Assembly: GCA_000380225.1 (NCBI GenBank) | Contig: KB904821.1 | Location: 3,825,930 to 3,889,929 of the forward strand | DNA length: 64,000 bases | Direction: 5' to 3' | Source of the DNA: a filamentous cyanobacterium ESFC-1 | GTDB lineage: Bacteria; Cyanobacteriota; Cyanobacteriia; Cyanobacteriales; Spirulinaceae | In this document: piece after piece, positions 1-8,887 of the stretch | Position numbering within the stretch: position 1 is the first letter of the stretch | Layout of the letters: each line of letters begins with the position of its first letter | Position numbers and translations under genes: made by a program | Notes under the pieces: model-generated | Database searches by the model: none | What the model was told of the DNA's origin: nothing | The model's input: only the letters and a program-made list of their open reading frames with translations

Positions 1-314
1 AAGGAACTTTGCAAATACTGAAGTAACTGCGGTACTTGTACCACACCTTCGATGCGATCGACCGGTTGCCCAGCTTTGAACAAAACTAAGGTGGGCAAAG
101 ATTGGATTTGGTAACGGGAAGCTAAGTTCGGGTATTTGTCTGTATCGACTTTGACAATTTGCAGGCGATCGCTCATTTGCGAGTTGACCTGTTCTAAAAT
201 CGGAGCCATCATTTTGCAAGGCCCGCACCAAGTCGCGTAAAAGTCTACTAAAATCGGGCGCTCGCTATAGGCTAAAAGTTCTTCAAAATTGCTGAATTGT
301 TTTTTGGTAACCAT
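1..314 (-). CDS. trxA: Thioredoxin, partial (C-terminus beyond the window)
   Basis: Reading the minus strand from the ATG at 314 gives an unbroken thioredoxin that runs off the window edge. It carries the redox motif WCGPCK near residue 31, the conserved cis-proline segment SLPTLVLF near residue 76, and the family's central strand ILVDFYATW. Thioredoxins reduce disulfides of cytoplasmic target proteins, using electrons from ferredoxin- or NADPH-dependent reductase. About 104 residues are visible, nearly a full domain, so only the last few residues should be missing. It is divergent from fabG, with about 170 bases between the two starts. Confidence 0.95.
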   Translation of the reverse strand, partial: MVTKKQFSNFEELLAYSERPILVDFYATWCGPCKMMAPILEQVNSQMSDRLQIVKVDTDKYPNLASRYQIQSLPTLVLFKAGQPVDRIEGVVQVPQLLQYLQSS

Positions 315-485
315 AGTTAAGTTCCCCGTAAACGGGGGATAAGGGGATAACGACGAATTACAGTTGGATATTTTAATTGTAGAAAAACTGACCCCTGAGT
401 TGAAATTGACCCAAAGATGGGTTTAGGGCGACTTGATTCCCCTCAATATGATTTAATAGCTCTGGCTTATTGAAAATCAGAATTG

Positions 486-1259
486 ATGGAATTATTACCC
501 GAATCTTTACAAACACTGCGCGATCGCGTTGCCATTGTCACGGGCGCATCAAGAGGCATTGGCCGGGCGATCGCCCTAGAATTAGCTACTGTTGGCGCAA
601 CGGTGGTGGTGAATTATGCGCGATCGTCCCAAGCCGCAGAAGCAGTAGTGGCCGAAATTACCGAAGCTGGAGGCAGCGCGATCGCCCTACAAGCCGATGT
701 CTCCCAACCGGACGAAGCCAACCATCTCATCAGCCACACCAAAAAAGAACTCGGTCGCGTTGATATTTTGGTCAACAACGCCGGGATTACCCGCGATACC
801 TTGGTGTTACGCATGAAACTCGAAGACTGGCAATCGGTGATTGACCTCAACCTCACCGGGGTTTTCTTGTGTACCAAAGCCGCCAGTCAGGTGATGCTAC
901 GACAAAAAAGCGGCAGAATCATCAACATTGCCTCGGTGTCTGGGGTGATGGGCATTGCGGGTCAGGCGAATTATAGTGCCGCCAAAGCCGGAGTCATTGG
1001 CTTTAGTAAGGCTATGGCCAAAGAACTCTCTAGTCGTGGCATTACGGTCAACGTGGTCGCCCCTGGCTTTATCAACACCGATATGACCCAAGAGTTGAAA
1101 GAGGACTATAAACAACAAGTCCTCAAAGAAATTCCCTTGCGTCGTTATGGCGAACCCGAAGACATTGCCGGAATGGTGCGTTTTTTAGCGGCTGACCCGG
1201 CTGCGGCTTACATTACGGGTCAGACCTTCAATGTGGATGGCGGGCTGGTTATGGGCTAG
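486..1259 (+). CDS. fabG: 3-oxoacyl-ACP reductase FabG
   Basis: A 257-residue short-chain dehydrogenase that uses NADPH to reduce 3-oxoacyl-ACP in each cycle of type II fatty acid elongation. The nucleotide-binding motif TGASRGIG lies at residues 19-26, the NNAG motif near residue 93, and the catalytic Ser-Tyr-Lys triad is in IASVSGV and YSAAK (about residues 146, 159 and 163). The C-terminus ends in the usual FNVDGGLVMG. I chose the ATG at 486; a TTG lies one codon earlier at 483. It is probably a single-gene unit, because a repeat array follows the stop at once. fabI lies 11 kb away. Confidence 0.96.
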   Translation: MELLPESLQTLRDRVAIVTGASRGIGRAIALELATVGATVVVNYARSSQAAEAVVAEITEAGGSAIALQADVSQPDEANHLISHTKKELGRVDILVNNAGITRDTLVLRMKLEDWQSVIDLNLTGVFLCTKAASQVMLRQKSGRIINIASVSGVMGIAGQANYSAAKAGVIGFSKAMAKELSSRGITVNVVAPGFINTDMTQELKEDYKQQVLKEIPLRRYGEPEDIAGMVRFLAADPAAAYITGQTFNVDGGLVMG

Positions 1260-1260
1260 T

Positions 1261-1520
1261 TATTGGTTGTTGGTTGTTGGTTGTTGGTTATTGGTTGTTG
1301 GTTGTTGGTTGTTGGTTGTTGGTTATTGGTTATTGGTTATTGGTCACTGATTACTGATAACTGATGACTGATAACTGAAAAAGCTGCCCAAAAAACTGAT
1401 TACTGATAACTGATAACTGATGACTGAAGAAACCCACCGATTGCCGACTGCCGACTGCCCAAAAACCACTGCCTACTGCCCCTTAGAGGCTGTTGACTGA
1501 TGACTGTTAACTGATAACTG
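1261..1520. repeat. Heptanucleotide tandem repeat arrays (TTGGTTR, ACTGATA and related families)
   Basis: The DNA after fabG is made of consecutive 7-base units. First come about a dozen copies of GTTGGTT/ATTGGTT, then ACTGATA/ACTGATG units, then CGACTGC/CTACTGC units, then ACTGATA-type units again. The period is strictly 7, so any reading frame through it shows a 7-residue period. This matches the short tandemly repeated repetitive sequences described from cyanobacteria. The right end runs into the stpA coding region. Confidence 0.9.
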
Positions 1521-2789
1521 AGAAGATGCGATCGCGATGAAAAAGTCCGCATATTGTTGATAACCGCCGGGGAAAGCGACATTCAACACCAACGGATCGC
1601 TTTGATCGCGAGTATCGCCAGGGCCTTCAAGGACGGTGGGCGGGTTACTGTCACTGAGTTTGAGGGGTTTGCGGTTTTTGACTTCGCCGCCACTGCTATC
1701 GATATAAACAACAATATTGCCAGTGTTGGTAATTTTACCGATTTCTTGGATGAGGTAGAGGAAGTTGCGATCGCTACCCCCCCGACGAATTTCTAACTTG
1801 CCGTCTTGGTCATCAACATTACTGGTAACGGTATCCCCCACACCCACGATTAAGGGCATTTGCGCCGGATCGAAGTTATTTTTAACTAATTCCAGCAGTT
1901 CTGCGTGAGATTTTGGCGCTTGGCGCACGCTGAAGTCTTCTCCGAGGGGATAACTGCCGGTACGGTGATGATAATAGCGATTGAGGAGGGCTAAAACCCC
2001 CGCTTCCTTAATTGCCCCGCGCAACATAAACTGAAAATCGGTTGTTCCCGAATCGCCATCACTCGCAGGCAGTAAGACTTCATTCCCACTGGCATTTCTG
2101 CCCAAATTGGGGGCATAATGCACAAAAAATGAGCCTTCTAAGCCTTGACCTTCGGCATCATGCAGTAATTCTGTAGTTAATGCTTGAATATTTAGCTGTA
2201 AGTTGCGATAAGTGCCAATATGCTGCGGGGATAAAACCTCGTAAAACGTGTTGAGGTTAGCCGTGGGAGAGGCAACATTATCTAAAACCGAAGACTCGAT
2301 GCAATGATTGAGGGTTTCTGCATCAAGTATGCCCTCATGCTTGCTAAAAAAGTTCCTAAACGCCGATCTAAAGCGGTCTGGGATAGCTTCTAGGAAATTG
2401 AGTTCCGCTTCACTTACGCCAGGATGAGAGACTTCTCCGGCGCGATTTTGCCATTGTACGCCCCCTGCGGCCAAGCCAGGGAGATAGTTGTTATTGTTTT
2501 GGACGGTGGCGCGATCGCCAAAAGCCCGTTCGATAATACTATTAACCCCCCGTTTGCCAATATGTTCGCCGTTGGTTAATACAAAAAAGTGGTTATCAAA
2601 GGCTTGGGTGGCTTTGACGTAATCGGGATTAATAACGCGAGTTAAGGGGTCTTTTACTAACCCCATACAAACCCCGTCTAAATCTTGGATAATTAGTACA
2701 TTTTCGGTAGTGGTTAAAACTCTCGCGAGTTCGTCGTGGTCTAAAGACAAGAAAGCGTTGTGTAAAGAATGATTTATCGTAGCTGACAT
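1473..2789 (-). CDS. stpA: Glucosylglycerol-3-phosphate phosphatase StpA/GgpP
   Basis: Dephosphorylates glucosylglycerol-phosphate to glucosylglycerol, the second step in making this compatible solute under salt stress. I recognise the family from the N-terminal phosphatase-like block IQDLDGVCMGLVKDPLTR, the segments VLTNGEHIGKRGV, YLPGLAAGGVQWQ and SVLDNVASPTANLNT, the block SFFVHYAPNLGR, and the late block PLIVGVGDTVTSNVDDQDGK. At 438 residues it is somewhat longer than the Synechocystis protein. The last 14 or so residues after AIASSQ come from heptamer repeat DNA, so the natural C-terminus has been extended by a repeat array. The partner synthase GgpS is not in this window. The start at 2789 (ATG) fits the family N-terminus. 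Confidence 0.92.
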   Translation of the reverse strand: MSATINHSLHNAFLSLDHDELARVLTTTENVLIIQDLDGVCMGLVKDPLTRVINPDYVKATQAFDNHFFVLTNGEHIGKRGVNSIIERAFGDRATVQNNNNYLPGLAAGGVQWQNRAGEVSHPGVSEAELNFLEAIPDRFRSAFRNFFSKHEGILDAETLNHCIESSVLDNVASPTANLNTFYEVLSPQHIGTYRNLQLNIQALTTELLHDAEGQGLEGSFFVHYAPNLGRNASGNEVLLPASDGDSGTTDFQFMLRGAIKEAGVLALLNRYYHHRTGSYPLGEDFSVRQAPKSHAELLELVKNNFDPAQMPLIVGVGDTVTSNVDDQDGKLEIRRGGSDRNFLYLIQEIGKITNTGNIVVYIDSSGGEVKNRKPLKLSDSNPPTVLEGPGDTRDQSDPLVLNVAFPGGYQQYADFFIAIASSQLSVNSHQSTASKGQ

Positions 2790-2926
2790 ATTAAATAATC
2801 AGTTTGATGCAACTTTTTAACTGTATCATTTCCTTTGAGTCAGCTTGTCATCTATCTTTAGAGTTATATTGGCGATACGGGTAATATTATTTGGCAAGAG
2901 TGACCCATGAGTTTTTAGGTTAGAGG

Positions 2927-3175
2927 TCAGAGATCGACAACTGCACCAAATTCTAAAAATACCTGAAAGAATTTTTGATAATCTTTTCCCCAGTCAATCA
3001 TGGCACAAGACATGGGCGCACCTTTGCCTTTATCTTTACCATTGACTAAAAATTTTAGGCGGGTATCGTACAGAAAACAAACTGCTGTAGCTTGACCCCA
3101 AATGTACTGGTATGATTGTGTAAAAGATTTTAATTCTAGACCAGATTGTCTGTCGTGGCTAAGGATCGTTTTCAT
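2927..3175 (-). CDS. Hypothetical protein, possibly an N-terminally truncated remnant
   Basis: An open frame of about 83 residues from the ATG at 3175 has protein-like composition, especially QSYQYIWGQATAVCFLYD and GAPMSCAMIDWGKDYQKFF. I do not recognise the family with confidence. Its 5' end overlaps the start of the divergent xisH remnant, so the start is doubtful. The frame continues to a further ATG at 3223, but that part is antisense to xisH. It may be the 3' part of a larger gene cut by the xisHI insertion. Confidence 0.4.
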   Translation of the reverse strand: MKTILSHDRQSGLELKSFTQSYQYIWGQATAVCFLYDTRLKFLVNGKDKGKGAPMSCAMIDWGKDYQKFFQVFLEFGAVVDL

Positions 3176-3557
3176 CAAGTTGTTAAGACTGCTCTTGTTA
3201 AAGATGGGTGGAACGTTACTCACGATCCACTACCGATTAAGGTAGGTCGTGTAGAGATGGAAATTGACTTAGGAGCAGAACAATTACTGGCAGCAGAGCG
3301 AGAAAATCAGAAAATTGCGGTTGAAGTCAAAAGTTTTTTAGCGAGTGCATCAGCCATTTCCGAGTTTCATACAGCCCTTCTATCGGGCTGCATTGCGTCG
3401 TAAAGAACCCGATCGTATTCTCTATCTAGCAGTACCAGACTCAATTTACCACAGGTTTTTTCAACTTGATTTTCCTGCCTCTATGTTGCAAGAAAATCAT
3501 GTAAAAATTATTGTTTACAACATCGGACTGGAGCAAATTTCGCTATGGAAGGAATAA
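3155..3557 (+). pseudogene. xisH: xisH-family gene, frameshifted
   Basis: XisH family (first described as an fdxN-element excision controlling factor; now seen as a widespread cyanobacterial pair with XisI). The first part, from a GTG at 3155 (or TTG at 3146), reads AKDRFHQVVKTALVKDGW, then GRVEMEIDLGAEQLLAAER and IAVEVKSF, then EFHTAL, after which the frame reaches a stop at 3401-3403. The rest of the protein resumes in another frame as YRAALRRKEPDRILYLAVP to 3557. The segment usually reading GQFLNYR is missing, so a small deletion of a dozen or so bases near 3377 best explains the break. The tail overlaps the xisI start by 13 bases, the normal arrangement for this pair. Confidence 0.82.
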
Positions 3558-3892
3558 GAGATAAATTAACGCACTATCAGCAAATAGTACAGCAATTGTT
3601 GATGAAGTATGCCGAAAATAAGCCAGCTTATGGTGAAATTGAGGTTGAGACTATTTTTGATACACAGCGCCATCATTATCAAATTGTCCATCTAGGTTAG
3701 GAAGATAAACGCTGGATACATCATTGCACAATACATCTTGATATTCGCAATGAGAAAATCTGGATTTTTTGCAATTCAACTGAGCATGATATTGCGGCTG
3801 ATTTAGTTGATTTGGGTGTACCCAAACAAGATATTGTGCTGGGTTTCCATCCTCCTATTATGCGGGAAATGAGTGACTATGCAGTGGGCTAA
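3545..3892 (+). pseudogene. xisI: xisI-family gene with an in-frame stop
   Basis: From the ATG at 3545 the frame reads MEGIRDKLTHYQQIVQQLL and on to YQIVHLG, meets TAG at 3698-3700 (codon 52), then continues in the same frame as EDKRWIHHCTIHLDIRN, KIWIFCNSTEHDIAADLV and GVPKQDIVLGFHPP to the TAA at 3890-3892. Family members carry a tryptophan at the stop position, so a single TGG to TAG change explains it. Total length (115 codons) is normal for XisI. With xisH also broken, the whole module is dead here. It converges on aroA with 22 bases between. Confidence 0.85.
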
Positions 3893-3914
3893 AAGCTTAT
3901 AACTTGCTATACAT

Positions 3915-5261
3915 TTAATCGTCGCAAAGGTATTGCAAACTCTCGACAAAATTAGGATAAGAAATCGCGGCTGCTTCTGCCCCACCAATGGCGGTCATTC
4001 CGGGGGCATTGAGGGCGGCGATCGCGAGACTCATTGCGATACGATGATCGGTATAACTACTGACGGCTGTACCTTGTAGGGGCGTACCGCCGACAATTTC
4101 GAGGCCGTCGGGGAGTTCGTTGATTTTAGCCCCCATGCGGTTGAGTTCTGAAGCCATGGCCGTGAGGCGATCGCTTTCTTTCACCCGCAATTCGGCTGCA
4201 TCTTTAATAATCGTCGTTCCCTTCGCAAATACCGCCGCGACTGCGAGAATCGGGATTTCGTCGATCAGTCGGGGAATCACATCTCCGGCTATGGTACAAG
4301 CTTGCAGTTGGCTGTGACGAACGTGCAAATCGGCCACGGGTTCCCCGGTAACTTCCCGTTGATTTTCCAGGGTAATATCAGCCCCCATCATTTCTAGGGC
4401 TTCGAGTACCCCGGTTCGCGTCGGGTTCACCCCTACATTTTCGATAACTAAATCTGACCCCGGAACAATAGCCGCGGCCACCAACCAAAAGGCCGCCGAA
4501 CTAATATCCCCCGGAACAATCACCGACTGTCCTTTTAAGGGGCTTTCCTGACCCGAAACGGTAACGCTATGGGTAGCAGGGTCTACCTGGATTTTCGCGC
4601 CAAATGCCCGCAACATACGTTCGCTGTGGTCGCGAGAAAGGGCGGGTTCGGTGACGGTGGTTTCCCCTGTGGCTGAAAGTCCCGCGAGTAATATACAGGA
4701 TTTGACTTGGGCTGAAGCGATGGGGGAATGGTAGTGAATGCCTTTGAGTTGTTGTCCTGAAATGGCTAGGGGGGCTAGGGTGTTTTGTTTGCGTCCCCAG
4801 ATTTTTGCCCCCATTTGGGTTAGGGGAATGATAACGCGAGACATGGGGCGCGATCGCAAGGAATTGTCCCCTGTGACGCTGAAAAATCGCCCTGGATGAG
4901 ACGCAAGTAAGCCCAACATTAACCGCAGGGTTGTCCCAGAGTTGCCCGCGTTGAGGATGTCTTGGGGTTCTTGCAGTTGTCCTAAACCAATGCCTTTTAC
5001 CGTTACTTTCTCGGTGTTGAGTTCTGAAATTTCTGCCCCCATGGCCCGAAAACAGTCGGCGGTACTGCGGGGGTCTTCTCCCAATAATAATCCTTCGATG
5101 GTGGTTTCCCCAGACGCGATCGCCCCCAACATCAAAGCCCGATGGGAGATAGATTTATCCCCCGGAACCCGCAAACGCCCTTGTAGCGAGAGGTCAGCGT
5201 GAGGACGGATTATCAGTTCGGCAATTTTATCAACAGTTCGCAGGGTAACAACAGGGGACAT
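3915..5261 (-). CDS. aroA: 3-phosphoshikimate 1-carboxyvinyltransferase (EPSP synthase)
   Basis: Joins shikimate-3-phosphate and phosphoenolpyruvate to make EPSP in the shikimate pathway for aromatic amino acids and quinones. The 448-residue product has the shikimate-phosphate binding segment [18 protein letters not shown] near residue 32, the PEP-site segment [17 protein letters not shown] near residue 105, [40 protein letters not shown] and the late block [13 protein letters not shown]. The NSGTTLRLM form is that of the class II type rather than the NAGTAMRPL form of enteric bacteria. The N-terminus begins with about 20 extra residues before the first conserved strand, as in other cyanobacteria. 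Confidence 0.96.
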   Translation of the reverse strand: MSPVVTLRTVDKIAELIIRPHADLSLQGRLRVPGDKSISHRALMLGAIASGETTIEGLLLGEDPRSTADCFRAMGAEISELNTEKVTVKGIGLGQLQEPQDILNAGNSGTTLRLMLGLLASHPGRFFSVTGDNSLRSRPMSRVIIPLTQMGAKIWGRKQNTLAPLAISGQQLKGIHYHSPIASAQVKSCILLAGLSATGETTVTEPALSRDHSERMLRAFGAKIQVDPATHSVTVSGQESPLKGQSVIVPGDISSAAFWLVAAAIVPGSDLVIENVGVNPTRTGVLEALEMMGADITLENQREVTGEPVADLHVRHSQLQACTIAGDVIPRLIDEIPILAVAAVFAKGTTIIKDAAELRVKESDRLTAMASELNRMGAKINELPDGLEIVGGTPLQGTAVSSYTDHRIAMSLAIAALNAPGMTAIGGAEAAAISYPNFVESLQYLCDD

Positions 5262-5327
5262 TTTCCTAGGTCAGAATTTGAGCATTCTCGATCTTAGCGG
5301 TTCTTGGCAACCAAAGCGAGAGATTCC

Positions 5328-5360
5328 AGAACCCCAGTTTTTTGAAAAAACCGGGGTTCT
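5328..5360. terminator. Hairpin of the AACCCC/GGGGTT family after the Uma2 gene
   Basis: An inverted repeat with arms AGAACCCCAGTTTTTT and AAAAAACCGGGGTTCT and almost no loop. It lies 3 bases past the stop of the minus-strand Uma2 gene and 67 bases upstream of the aroA start. It could end Uma2 transcripts. The same hairpin core recurs at four other gene ends in this window. Confidence 0.6.
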
Positions 5361-5363
5361 AAT

Positions 5364-5924
5364 TTACCTAAAAGCCAACCAACTCAAAATCTCTTGTACC
5401 GTTAACTCCAAATCCAATCCTTCTAATACAGGTAATCTTTCCTCTCCTTGAAACACATTTAGCCGTTGTTCTTCTCTCATCACAAAAATCATTTCTTCTT
5501 CAATATCAATCAACCAACCGAGACTCGTTCCCTGCTGCGAACAATGAATTAATTTCTTGAGTAACAGCGTCATACTGTGACCAGATGAGACAACTTCTAT
5601 TAGCCAATCGGGGGCAATTCCAAAATAGTTTTCAATTCGACCTGTTTTGGTTTTTGGAATTCTCGACCAACGGTAAACAGCAAGATCGGGGGTGATAGAA
5701 TATCCCCCAAATGTACATTGTAATTCTAAGAAAGCACAAGCCATTTTTTGCGGTTCTGCTACTTTATTGATCGCTCCGCATAACTCACCTTGTATTACAC
5801 TATGTTGTCCTCCTGGCATTGGCTTTTGGTAGATTTTGCCGTCAATATATTCTGAGGCGGGTTTCGTTTCCGGTTGGGAGAGGAATTGATTTAATGAAAG
5901 GGGTTGAGTTGTAGTTGGAGTCAT
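5364..5924 (-). CDS. Uma2 family (DUF820) PD-(D/E)XK-like protein
   Basis: A 186-residue member of the Uma2/DUF820 family, which has a restriction-endonuclease-like fold, is greatly expanded in cyanobacteria and has no settled function. Visible family features are the N-terminal LNQFLSQPETKPASEYIDG, the segment PGGQHSVIQGELCGAIN, the acidic TPDLAVY, the WLIEVVSSGHSMTLLLKK block that carries the putative active-site Glu and Lys, and the GWLIDIEEEMIFVM strand. The start ATG at 5924 fits the family. It is a single-gene unit. Three further Uma2 loci, one intact and two fragments, lie near the right end of the window. Confidence 0.88.
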   Translation of the reverse strand: MTPTTTQPLSLNQFLSQPETKPASEYIDGKIYQKPMPGGQHSVIQGELCGAINKVAEPQKMACAFLELQCTFGGYSITPDLAVYRWSRIPKTKTGRIENYFGIAPDWLIEVVSSGHSMTLLLKKLIHCSQQGTSLGWLIDIEEEMIFVMREEQRLNVFQGEERLPVLEGLDLELTVQEILSWLAFR

Positions 5925-6051
5925 TATAATTAAATAAAACCAATTAATTAAATGTTAGTAGATTTCAAAATAACTTTAAAACTAATGTTAACTTGCCTAT
6001 TCGTTTTTTTAAAATCAGGGTAAAGATCGACAAATTGTACGCGATCGCAAT

Positions 6052-6645
6052 TTAATTCAAATAAGCCAAATCTTCAGGGGTATCAATATCCCGCAGCAAG
6101 GGTAAATAAGCCAAATCGAGCTTTAAGCTTTCGGCAATTTCAACGGTTTGTTGTAAGACGGTATGAGTTCCCCAAGGAATGTTTTGAAACAACTCAGGAA
6201 TTAAACGTTGTAAACCGATTAGATAATAACCGCCGTCGAGGGCTTTTCCTAATACTAAATCTTGGTTTTGTAGTAAGGTAAAAGCTTTTTCAAGTAAGAG
6301 GGGGGTTAATTCAGGACAGTCAATACCAATGATAACGACTCGCTGATTGCCAGATTCAAATGCTTGTTGAAACGAAGCCGCCATACGCTGTCCTAAGTCT
6401 CCCTGAGACTGGGGTTTTAAAATAAGATTTTGTCCGAGCCAATCTTGCATTTTTCGAGTAGTGCCGCCAGCAAAATGGACTTCTATCTGGACAGAATTGG
6501 AGAGGGTTTGGGCGTTCTGGATCGTTGATTCTGTGAAAGTTTGCTGTAGTTTTGCGGCTTGTTCTGCACCTAAAGCCGGAATAAGTCGGGTTTTGGTTTT
6601 GCCGGGTTCGGGATAGCGAGTAAAAATAATTAAACAGTTGGACAT
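6052..6645 (-). CDS. DUF2064 / TIGR04282-type glycosyltransferase
   Basis: A 197-residue GT-A-like protein of the DUF2064 family. Features are the N-terminal nucleotide-binding block LIIFTRYPEPGKTKTRLIPALG, the central GIDCPELTPLLLEKA with the DxD-like acidic site, the GGYYLIGL segment, and the C-terminal RDIDTPEDLAYL. Relatives are annotated as arsenosugar-biosynthesis or uncharacterised glycosyltransferases; the sugar donor cannot be told from sequence. I prefer the ATG at 6645, whose product begins MSNCLIIF. A second ATG lies four codons upstream at 6657, in AT-rich repeat-like DNA. Confidence 0.85.
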   Translation of the reverse strand: MSNCLIIFTRYPEPGKTKTRLIPALGAEQAAKLQQTFTESTIQNAQTLSNSVQIEVHFAGGTTRKMQDWLGQNLILKPQSQGDLGQRMAASFQQAFESGNQRVVIIGIDCPELTPLLLEKAFTLLQNQDLVLGKALDGGYYLIGLQRLIPELFQNIPWGTHTVLQQTVEIAESLKLDLAYLPLLRDIDTPEDLAYLN

Positions 6646-6654
6646 TTCAATGTA

Positions 6655-6882
6655 CAATTTACAATTTATAATTTACAATGTACAATTTACAAAGCCAATA
6701 ACTAATAACCAATAACTAATAACTAATAACCAATAACTAATAACCAACAACCAACAACCAACAACCAACAACCAATAACTAATAACCAACAACCAACAAC
6801 CAACAACCAACAACCAATAACTAATAACCAACAACCAACAACCAACAACCAACAACTAACAACCAATAACCAATAACCATTA
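6655..6882. repeat. Long heptamer array (AACCAAC / AACTAAT units)
   Basis: After a short run of TACAATTTA-like repeats, about 27 consecutive 7-base units of AACCAAC, AACCAAT and AACTAAT fill the space between two minus-strand genes. On the minus strand they read GTTGGTT and ATTAGTT. The array runs to the 3' end of nnr at 6880. The 60- to 70-codon open frames seen in it are artefacts of the 7-base period. Confidence 0.92.
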
Positions 6883-8391
6883 CGACAAAACTTGAACGAG
6901 AAACTGAGTGAGGGTAAAGGCATCAACACCGAGTTCTGTGCGCTCTTGGGCGGCGAGAATCCCGGCTTGGGCGTGCCAGCCTGCTGCGGTTGCTACCGTG
7001 GCTTCTAGGGGCATTTCTGGGCGACTGGGGGCGATTAAACCGCCGATTAACCCGGTTAAAACGTCGCCACTGCCGCCGCGAGCGAGGGCAGGGGTGCTGG
7101 CAGGAATGAGCCATAAAGCGCCGTCGGGGTGCGCGATCGCGCTCTTGGCTCCTTTAAGCAGTACAATGGCGTTACTCTCACGGGCGGCTTTTTGGGCGGC
7201 TTCGAGGCGGTCATGGGGGGAAATAGCGGGAAATAAGCGCTTAAATTCGCCTAAATGGGGCGTTAAGACTGTGGGGGCTTCTCGCTGGGCTAATGTTTGA
7301 ACGGGATTAAGTTTAGCGAGGATATTCAAGCCATCGGCATCAAGGATTAAAGGTGCGTCGGTGGCTAAAAGTTGCTTGATGATGGGGGTTGCGTCGGTGG
7401 TGAGGCCGCAGCCGGTCGCGATCGCGCTAAACTGATTCAAGTCTGATAGTAGTTCTGGGAAATGGGCGATCGCGCCTGTGGGAGTTTCAGGACAGGCATA
7501 AATCAAGGCTTCGGGTAACTGGGACACCAGCAAAGGTTTTAGGGATTCGGGAACCGCAATCGAGAGCATCCCCACCCCACTTGCTCTAGCTCCGAGTGCG
7601 GCTAAAATTGCCCCTCCTGCGTAGCGAGACGAGCCTACGACTAATAATAAATGACCCTGTTTATACTTGTGCGTCACCGTTGGACGGGGTAAAGGCAGGA
7701 AAGTCTGGGTTTTTTCCCAAGTTAAACGCTGGATTTGGGCGGGTTCTCCTAAAATTGCGTCTACATCTGCTTTAGGAATGCCAAAATCGATTAAAGTTGC
7801 TTTCCCCAGATAAGGTAAGGCTGCTTCTTGGAAAAATGCCCGCTTCCACAAGCCCAAACACAACGTCTCGGTGGCTTGTAGGGCAATTCCCAAAACTGCC
7901 CCCGTATTGGTATGAATCCCAGAAGGTAAATCGATACTAACCACAGGTTGCGGCCAGGAATTGAGCGTGGTAACTGTTTCGGCTAAATCCCCAGTTAAAT
8001 CTCGCGTTAAGCCAAAGCCAAACAAACCATCAATAATGACATCACAAGGCTTGAGAGATGCTACGGTTTGAGTCACGGGAATCCCCAAACTCATTGCATA
8101 TTTAAGATGACTTTTCGTTAATTCTTTGCCTTTGTCGAGGGGCTGACAGATTCGCACCTCATAACCCTGTAAATGTAACTCTCGGGCCACCACCACCGCA
8201 TCACCGCCATTGTGACCTGGCCCGACCAAAACGCCCACGCAAGCGGGTTTGGGGTAGCGTTGCCTCACTTCCTGAGCAATTAAACCTGCCACCTTTTCCA
8301 TCAAGGCAGCCACAGGCATTCCCGCATCAAAAAGACGCTGCTCAATCGCGCTCATTTCGGCGGCACAGACAACAATAGAGGAGATGGACAT
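6880..8391 (-). CDS. nnr: Bifunctional NAD(P)H-hydrate epimerase / ADP-dependent dehydratase
   Basis: Repairs hydrated NAD(P)H, which forms by heat or enzyme side reactions. The 503-residue product joins the epimerase domain (residues 1 to about 215; GPGHNGGDAVVVAREL, IDGLFGFGLTRD, SIDLPSGIHTNTG) to the kinase-fold dehydratase domain (from about residue 235; KYKQGHLLLVVGSSRYAGGA, LDADGLNILA, LTPHLGEFKRLFP, and the catalytic GGSGDVLTGLIGGL). I use the ATG at 8391, giving MSISSIVVCAAEM; the frame is open 12 codons further up to 8427, but that part is not protein-like. The stop touches a heptamer array. Confidence 0.95.
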   Translation of the reverse strand: MSISSIVVCAAEMSAIEQRLFDAGMPVAALMEKVAGLIAQEVRQRYPKPACVGVLVGPGHNGGDAVVVARELHLQGYEVRICQPLDKGKELTKSHLKYAMSLGIPVTQTVASLKPCDVIIDGLFGFGLTRDLTGDLAETVTTLNSWPQPVVSIDLPSGIHTNTGAVLGIALQATETLCLGLWKRAFFQEAALPYLGKATLIDFGIPKADVDAILGEPAQIQRLTWEKTQTFLPLPRPTVTHKYKQGHLLLVVGSSRYAGGAILAALGARASGVGMLSIAVPESLKPLLVSQLPEALIYACPETPTGAIAHFPELLSDLNQFSAIATGCGLTTDATPIIKQLLATDAPLILDADGLNILAKLNPVQTLAQREAPTVLTPHLGEFKRLFPAISPHDRLEAAQKAARESNAIVLLKGAKSAIAHPDGALWLIPASTPALARGGSGDVLTGLIGGLIAPSRPEMPLEATVATAAGWHAQAGILAAQERTELGVDAFTLTQFLVQVLS

Positions 8392-8623
8392 GGTAAACTC
8401 GCGATCGCGTGGACTTCTACCTCTCAACTTAGCAGCTACAACGTTTTCAGTTCACCTCTAGATCGAGACCGAGGCGTTTTTGGGCTTTAACCCTTTAAAA
8501 TGCGGGATACAGTTTTAAAAAATACAAAAAATTTAGCTGACGAGAGTTATTATTTTGTCGGTCTTCTGCTTTAGAAGATGTCTACCTTAGATTTATTGAA
8601 GCGAGTCAATCATTACTGCCATT

Positions 8624-8887
8624 GTGAGTGCTAAACGTTTACCCCAAACCACTGCCCATGTACGCGTTACCCAGCAATCCTGGCCTCAAGGCAAAATTGC
8701 CGGAGAAGTCCAAGCTGCATCTTATGAGTGGCAGTTTGAGTGGTCTTTTCGTCAGGGATACCTGAATGTCGAACCCTCTTTAGGACGGGCGTTGATTTTA
8801 GAGCCGTTGGGTCGTTTTCTGGAGCGTTGGGATTATCGTCTCGAAGCTGGAAGTAATTACGAGTTTACGGTGAGAGGGGAGATTTAG
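8624..8887 (+). CDS. Small conserved cyanobacterial protein (DUF3146-like)
   Basis: An 87-residue protein starting at GTG 8624. The even, beta-rich sequence (AHVRVTQQSWPQGKIAGEV, YEWQFEWSFRQGYLNVEP, LGRALILEPLGRFLERWDY) looks like the cyanobacteria-only DUF3146 family as I remember it. No function is known. It has no membrane segment or signal peptide. It stands alone between nnr (divergent) and a repeat-rich spacer. The family name is less certain than the coding call. Confidence 0.7.
   Translation: MSAKRLPQTTAHVRVTQQSWPQGKIAGEVQAASYEWQFEWSFRQGYLNVEPSLGRALILEPLGRFLERWDYRLEAGSNYEFTVRGEI

Noticed and set aside
6655..6929. Open frames of 60-68 codons with a repeated WLLVVGC/YWLLVIS pattern
   Set aside because: They are translations of the 7-base repeats, which give a 7-residue period in every frame; not proteins.
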